This document shows, in pieces, positions 5,986-9,230 of a stretch of DNA of 9,230 bases. Location: contig PLTK01000208.1 of assembly GCA_003164415.1 (NCBI GenBank), forward strand, positions 1,408 through 10,637, read 5' to 3'. This DNA comes from Methanobacterium sp. (GTDB lineage Archaea > Methanobacteriota > Methanobacteria > Methanobacteriales > Methanobacteriaceae). Within the stretch, counting starts at the first letter, position 1. The number at the start of each line of letters is the position of its first letter. The translations under genes were made by a program, and so were the position numbers. Under the pieces are notes generated by a model that ran no database searches, was not told the origin of the DNA, and saw only the letters and a list, made by a program, of their open reading frames with translations.

Positions 5986-7704
5986 ATGTCAAACAATTCA
6001 TTAGGAAATGATGTCAGCATAGTTCTTTGTGGAGAAGCAGGTCAGGGTATCCAGACTGTCGAAACTATAATTGTGAAAGCCCTAAAAAATAGTGGATATA
6101 ATGTTTTTTCAACAAAGGAATATATGTCCCGTGTTAGGGGTGGTGAAAACTCTACTGAAATTAGGGTGTCATCAAAGAGAGTTATTTCGTATGTTAACAG
6201 AATAGACATACTCCTTGCTTTGAGTGAAGGTGCGGTTCAACATCTTGAAAATCGTATCACATCAAAAACCCTTATTATTGGGGACGAAATGCATTTTAAA
6301 TCTCTTTCTAAAGAAAAATATAATTTTATAGGGGTAAAATTTTTAGAGATGGCCAAAGAAATGGGCAGCGCCATCTTTTCAAATGTAATAGCTGCAGGAG
6401 CTATAGTTTGTATCTTAGATGTACCCAAAGCAGTTTTTGAAAGTTGTATAAATGATATTTTTACCAGTAAAGGAAAAAAAATTGTTGATAAGGATATAGC
6501 TGCTGGCATGAAGGGTTATGAAGTAGGAATGGAACTAGTTGATTCTGGAAGGATCAAAGTTGAAGTAGAAAAAGATTCTGATGTGGGTGATGAACTACTT
6601 TTAGATGGTACTATCGCAGTAGGATTAGGTTGTATTGCTGGAGGTTGTAAATTCATGGCTTCGTATCCAATGACACCTTCCACACCATTACAAGTATTCA
6701 TGGCCGCTCATTCAGAGGAATTTGATATGGTCTTTGAACAGGCAGAAGATGAAATAGCCGCAATCAACATGGGTCTTGGAGGATTCTATGCAGGGGCAAG
6801 ATCGATGGTTGCAACATCCGGAAGTGGATTTGCACTTATGGAAGAAGCTGTAGGTCTTTCGGGCATGATTGAAACACCAATAGTAATATATATTGGTCAA
6901 AGGCCAGGACCAGCTGTTGGGTTGCCAACAAGAACTTCACAAGAAGATCTTAATCTCGCACTTTATTCGGGTCCTGGAGAGTTTCCTAGAATCATTTTTG
7001 CTCCTGGAAATTTTAAAGATGCATATGAATTATCTCAAAGAGCATTTAACCTGGCAGATCACTATCAAACTCCAGTTTTCATACTTTCAGATCAATACTT
7101 CGCCGATATATTTTATAATCAACCTAAATTTGATATTGAAAGTAAAATTGAAGATCATATAGTAAAAACTAATCCGGACTATGAGCGATATGAAATTACA
7201 GATAATGGTATATCTCCACGTGGAATACCAGGATTTGGAGATGGGTTGGTAGTTGTTGACTCTGATGAACATGATCAAATGGGACATTTAACTGAAAATC
7301 TTGATATAAGGATCAAGATGGTTGATAAACGTCTAAGAAAATTAAAAGAAATTGAGATGGAAACGGTTCCACCCGAATTGTTGGGCAATTCAGGATATGA
7401 AACACTTGTAATTGGATGGGGATCGACTTACGGTCCAATTAAGGAAGCATTGTCCAATCTTGAAGACGATAAAATTAGTTTTTTATACTTTAAACAACTC
7501 TATCCTCTACACCATTCAACAGAAAAATCCCTCAATAAAGCTAAAAAAACTATAATATTTGAAAATAATGCACAAGGACAATTTTCAGATTTAATTAAAC
7601 TTAAAACTGGGTTTGAAATCGAGAAAAAAGTTTTAAAATATAATGGTATGCCCTTTTCAGTTGAAGAAATTGAAGATAATCTCAAAGCATTTACGGGGGG
7701 ATAG
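5986..7704 (+). CDS. 2-oxoacid:acceptor (ferredoxin) oxidoreductase, fused gamma-alpha subunit (KorA-like, two-subunit type)
   Basis: A 572-residue fusion in the order gamma then alpha. The gamma domain (about 8-190) opens with IVLCGEAGQGIQT (12-24), the variant GxxGQG loop, and contains YMSRVRGGENSTEIRV (46-61), both typical of gamma chains. The alpha domain (about 205-572) has YPMTPST (227-233, the substrate/TPP loop with Met for the usual Ile), FEQAEDEIAAINM (250-262), ATSGSGFALM (276-285) and the RPGPAVGLPTRTSQEDL loop (306-322). Domain II follows at about 470-572 (LVIGWGSTYG). The gamma-alpha order marks the two-subunit OFOR family, which includes Sulfolobus 2-oxoacid and mycobacterial KorAB enzymes. 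It is not the four-subunit KorABDG that Methanobacteriales use for 2-oxoglutarate. Substrate cannot be read from sequence; branched-chain or aryl 2-oxoacids are my guess from neighbours. The beta gene follows after a 3-nt gap. Confidence 0.87.
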   Translation: MSNNSLGNDVSIVLCGEAGQGIQTVETIIVKALKNSGYNVFSTKEYMSRVRGGENSTEIRVSSKRVISYVNRIDILLALSEGAVQHLENRITSKTLIIGDEMHFKSLSKEKYNFIGVKFLEMAKEMGSAIFSNVIAAGAIVCILDVPKAVFESCINDIFTSKGKKIVDKDIAAGMKGYEVGMELVDSGRIKVEVEKDSDVGDELLLDGTIAVGLGCIAGGCKFMASYPMTPSTPLQVFMAAHSEEFDMVFEQAEDEIAAINMGLGGFYAGARSMVATSGSGFALMEEAVGLSGMIETPIVIYIGQRPGPAVGLPTRTSQEDLNLALYSGPGEFPRIIFAPGNFKDAYELSQRAFNLADHYQTPVFILSDQYFADIFYNQPKFDIESKIEDHIVKTNPDYERYEITDNGISPRGIPGFGDGLVVVDSDEHDQMGHLTENLDIRIKMVDKRLRKLKEIEMETVPPELLGNSGYETLVIGWGSTYGPIKEALSNLEDDKISFLYFKQLYPLHHSTEKSLNKAKKTIIFENNAQGQFSDLIKLKTGFEIEKKVLKYNGMPFSVEEIEDNLKAFTGG

Positions 7705-7707
7705 AAT

Positions 7708-8568
7708 ATGGATCCTAAAGTATTTGATGTGGAAGATGCAGATGTGGCGTGGTGTCCGGGATGTGGAAATTTTTCAATCCTTAAAACTTTAAAGGAATCA
7801 TTATCTGAAATGGAAATAACTCCACAGGAACTTGTTATGGTATCTGGAGTAGGACAAGCAGGTAAATTACCTCATTATATTAAATCAAATGTATTTAATG
7901 GACTTCATGGTAGATCATTACCTGTTTCAACGGCAATAAAAGCTGTTAATCCCGAACTCATTGTTATTAATGTGAGTGGGGATGGTTGTACATATGGTGA
8001 AGGCGGAAATCACTTTATTCATAACATCCGTAGAAACCCAGATATCACAAATATAGTTCATAATAATATGGTTTATGGACTTACAAAGGGTCAAGCTTCA
8101 CCAACGAGTCAAAGGGATTATAGTACACCTCTACAGATAGAGGGAGTAGCTTTGGAACCATTTAACCCATTGGCAATTGCCATAGCCCTAAAAGCATCTT
8201 TCGTTGCAAGAGCATTTAGTGGTGATATCAATCAAACAAAAGAAATCCTTAAAAAAGCTATAAAACATAAAGGATACGCTTTAATCGACATATTCCAGCC
8301 ATGCGTAACCTTTAACAAGGTTAATACATATCAATGGTTTAAAAACAACACATATTACCTTGATGAATCACATGACTATTATAATAGGGAAGAAGCATTC
8401 AAAAGAGCTATAGAAACTGAAAAATATCCATTAGGAATATTCTATAAAAACTCGGATAATGTGACATTTGAAGAGAGTTTATCATCCTACAAAACAGACA
8501 AATCACCATTATACCAGAGGGATTTTCATGAGGATAAATTGAATAAACTCATAGAGAGTATGAAGTAA
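7708..8568 (+). CDS. 2-oxoacid:acceptor (ferredoxin) oxidoreductase, beta (TPP-binding) subunit (KorB-like)
   Basis: A 286-residue TPP-binding subunit paired with the preceding gamma-alpha chain. Motifs: WCPGCGNFS (15-23) with C16 and C19; LHGRSLP (66-72), the HGR loop; SGDGC (90-94) with HNN (118-120) as the TPP/Mg motif; YGLTKGQASPTS (123-134); FQPCVTFN (196-203) with C199. In Sulfolobus enzymes the [4Fe-4S] ligands are Cys12, 15, 46 and 197. The counterparts here are C16, C19, Gln50 and C199, so the third ligand is replaced (SGVGQAGKLPHY). The VorA paralogue in this window keeps that Cys. I recall similar GQA(A/G)KLPHY sequences in other anaerobes, which would make this a subfamily trait and not a lesion. 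There is no dedicated ferredoxin subunit nearby, so it presumably uses a soluble ferredoxin. The ribosome binding site is the GGGGGGAT run at the end of the upstream gene. A T run (8587-8592) after the stop is a weak terminator candidate. Confidence 0.88.
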   Translation: MDPKVFDVEDADVAWCPGCGNFSILKTLKESLSEMEITPQELVMVSGVGQAGKLPHYIKSNVFNGLHGRSLPVSTAIKAVNPELIVINVSGDGCTYGEGGNHFIHNIRRNPDITNIVHNNMVYGLTKGQASPTSQRDYSTPLQIEGVALEPFNPLAIAIALKASFVARAFSGDINQTKEILKKAIKHKGYALIDIFQPCVTFNKVNTYQWFKNNTYYLDESHDYYNREEAFKRAIETEKYPLGIFYKNSDNVTFEESLSSYKTDKSPLYQRDFHEDKLNKLIESMK

Positions 8569-8644
8569 TTAATATCAAATAACAGATTTTTTAGATGTGG
8601 AAATAAAAATTAAGGGTTTTGTTATCTGTAATTCGAGGGATTAA
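8569..8644. promoter_or_regulatory. Short gap with a weak promoter candidate before the exonuclease III gene
   Basis: This 76-bp spacer contains a T run (8587-8592), a weak TATA-like AAATAAAAAT (8601-8610) that could start transcription near 8630, and the ribosome binding site GAGGGA (8635-8640) four bases before the ATG. Independent transcription of the nuclease gene and read-through from the oxidoreductase operon are both possible. Confidence 0.35.
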
Positions 8645-9230
8645 ATGGGAAAAATAAGCATACTATCTTGGAATGTCAATGGCATTAGAGCAGTACATAA
8701 AAAAGGATTTTTAGAATGGTTTAAAAGTGAAAAACCCGACATACTTTGTATTCAGGAAACTAAAGCAACAAGAAAACAATTTCCAAATGATATTAAAGAT
8801 GTTGATGGTTACAAACTGTATATCTCCGAAGCTGTTAAGAAGGGATACAGTGGAACAGCCACTTATTCTATTATGGAACCTTCAAATGTTGTATATGGAT
8901 TTGGAATTGAAAAATTCGATCTAGAGGGTAGAATTATAGTATCAGACTATGATGATTTTGTATTGTTTAATATATACTTTCCAAACGGTAAAATGTCACC
9001 AGACAGACTGCAATATAAAATGGATTTCTATGATGCATTCCTAGATTATGCAGATAAATTGAAGGATGAGGGCAGGAATATTATAATATGTGGGGATGTG
9101 AACACAGCCCATAAAGAGATAGACCTTGCACATCCCAAGGAAAATTCAAAGATTTCAGGGTTTCTACCGGTAGAAAGGGCCTGGTTGGATAAATTTTTCA
9201 GTCATGGATATGTAGATACTTTCAGGGAAT
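8645..9230 (+). CDS. xth: Exonuclease III / AP endonuclease family, Mth212-like (DNA uridine endonuclease type), 3' truncated by window end
   Basis: The first 195 codons of an ExoIII/APE1-family nuclease; about 60 C-terminal residues, including the final catalytic Asp-His, lie beyond the window. Visible active-site residues are Asn10 and Asn12 (SWNVNGIRAVH), Glu38 (CIQETK), Tyr111 (IYFPNG), and Asp151 and Asn153 (CGDVNTAH), followed by PKENSKISGFLPVERAW (164-180). It matches Methanothermobacter Mth212 closely as I recall that sequence, with the same numbering for Asp151 and the Lys residues 116 and 125 in the DNA-contact region. Mth212 has AP endonuclease and 3'-5' exonuclease activity and nicks directly at deoxyuridine, so the same is plausible here. 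The usual GDFN is GDVN. The ATG is supported by GAGGGA (8635-8640). This is a DNA repair housekeeping gene, functionally unrelated to the oxidoreductases. Confidence 0.92.
   Translation, partial: MGKISILSWNVNGIRAVHKKGFLEWFKSEKPDILCIQETKATRKQFPNDIKDVDGYKLYISEAVKKGYSGTATYSIMEPSNVVYGFGIEKFDLEGRIIVSDYDDFVLFNIYFPNGKMSPDRLQYKMDFYDAFLDYADKLKDEGRNIIICGDVNTAHKEIDLAHPKENSKISGFLPVERAWLDKFFSHGYVDTFRE

Noticed and set aside
5986..8568. Calling the second enzyme 2-oxoglutarate:ferredoxin oxidoreductase (korA/korB) outright
   Set aside because: The two-subunit family uses several 2-oxoacids, Methanobacteriales already have a four-subunit KOR, and no specificity residue can be read with confidence, so no gene symbol is given.
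8582..8629. ACAGAT / ATCTGT inverted pair flanking the gap before the nuclease gene
   Set aside because: Only 6 bp per arm with a 36-nt loop; expected by chance and not a stable terminator or attenuator.
8727..8924. 65-codon plus-strand open frame inside the nuclease gene
   Set aside because: It lies in another frame of the clearly conserved ExoIII-family coding sequence and has no ribosome binding site.
1..9230. Mobile elements, CRISPR arrays, tRNA or rRNA genes
   Set aside because: No transposase or integrase-like proteins, no regularly spaced repeats, and no tRNA-like cloverleaf or rRNA sequence were seen; composition looks even across the window.

Overview
The window comes from a methanogenic archaeon, most likely of the Methanobacteriales (a Methanobacterium-like mesophile). 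This rests on low G+C with very A/T-rich intergenic DNA, archaeal-style TATA boxes plus GGAGG-type ribosome binding sites, and arginine codons that are largely AGA/AGG. It also rests on recalled resemblance to Methanothermobacter: a VorC-VorB-VorA ketoisovalerate oxidoreductase in the same order with the same beta-gamma fusion, and an ExoIII-family nuclease very like Mth212. The resemblance was not checked by a search.

Layout. Positions 1-161 (minus) hold the 5' part of an adenosine-specific-kinase-family gene (PF04008 type). It diverges across 258 bp of AT-rich DNA from a plus-strand series that fills the rest of the window. Plus strand, in order: an XRE helix-turn-helix/cupin regulator (420-974); an AMP-forming acyl-CoA synthetase of the medium/branched-chain type (1043-2716); a promoter gap; vorC, vorB and vorA (2920-5699), a complete 2-oxoisovalerate:ferredoxin oxidoreductase; a 286-bp gap with a T-rich terminator and a new promoter; a second, two-gene 2-oxoacid oxidoreductase with a fused gamma-alpha subunit (5986-7704) and a beta subunit (7708-8568); then the first 195 codons of an Mth212-like exonuclease III (8645 to the window end).

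How the genes may work together (inference). The synthetase would activate free branched-chain or aryl carboxylic acids to acyl-CoA. The two oxidoreductases could then carboxylate acyl-CoA reductively, using reduced ferredoxin, to 2-oxoacids that are transaminated to valine, leucine, isoleucine or aromatic amino acids. The reverse direction, 2-oxoacid to acyl-CoA to acid plus ATP, is also possible. The XRE-cupin protein is the obvious candidate regulator, with its cupin as a possible sensor of a small carboxylic acid.

Most worth a second look: the second oxidoreductase, which sits outside the four classical types of Methanothermobacter (POR, VOR, IOR, KOR) and whose beta subunit has Gln where the third [4Fe-4S] cysteine is expected; the Asp in the A10 motif of the synthetase; the 40-nt vorC/vorB overlap; and the repeats in the promoters. 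There are no tRNA, rRNA, CRISPR or mobile elements that I can see.
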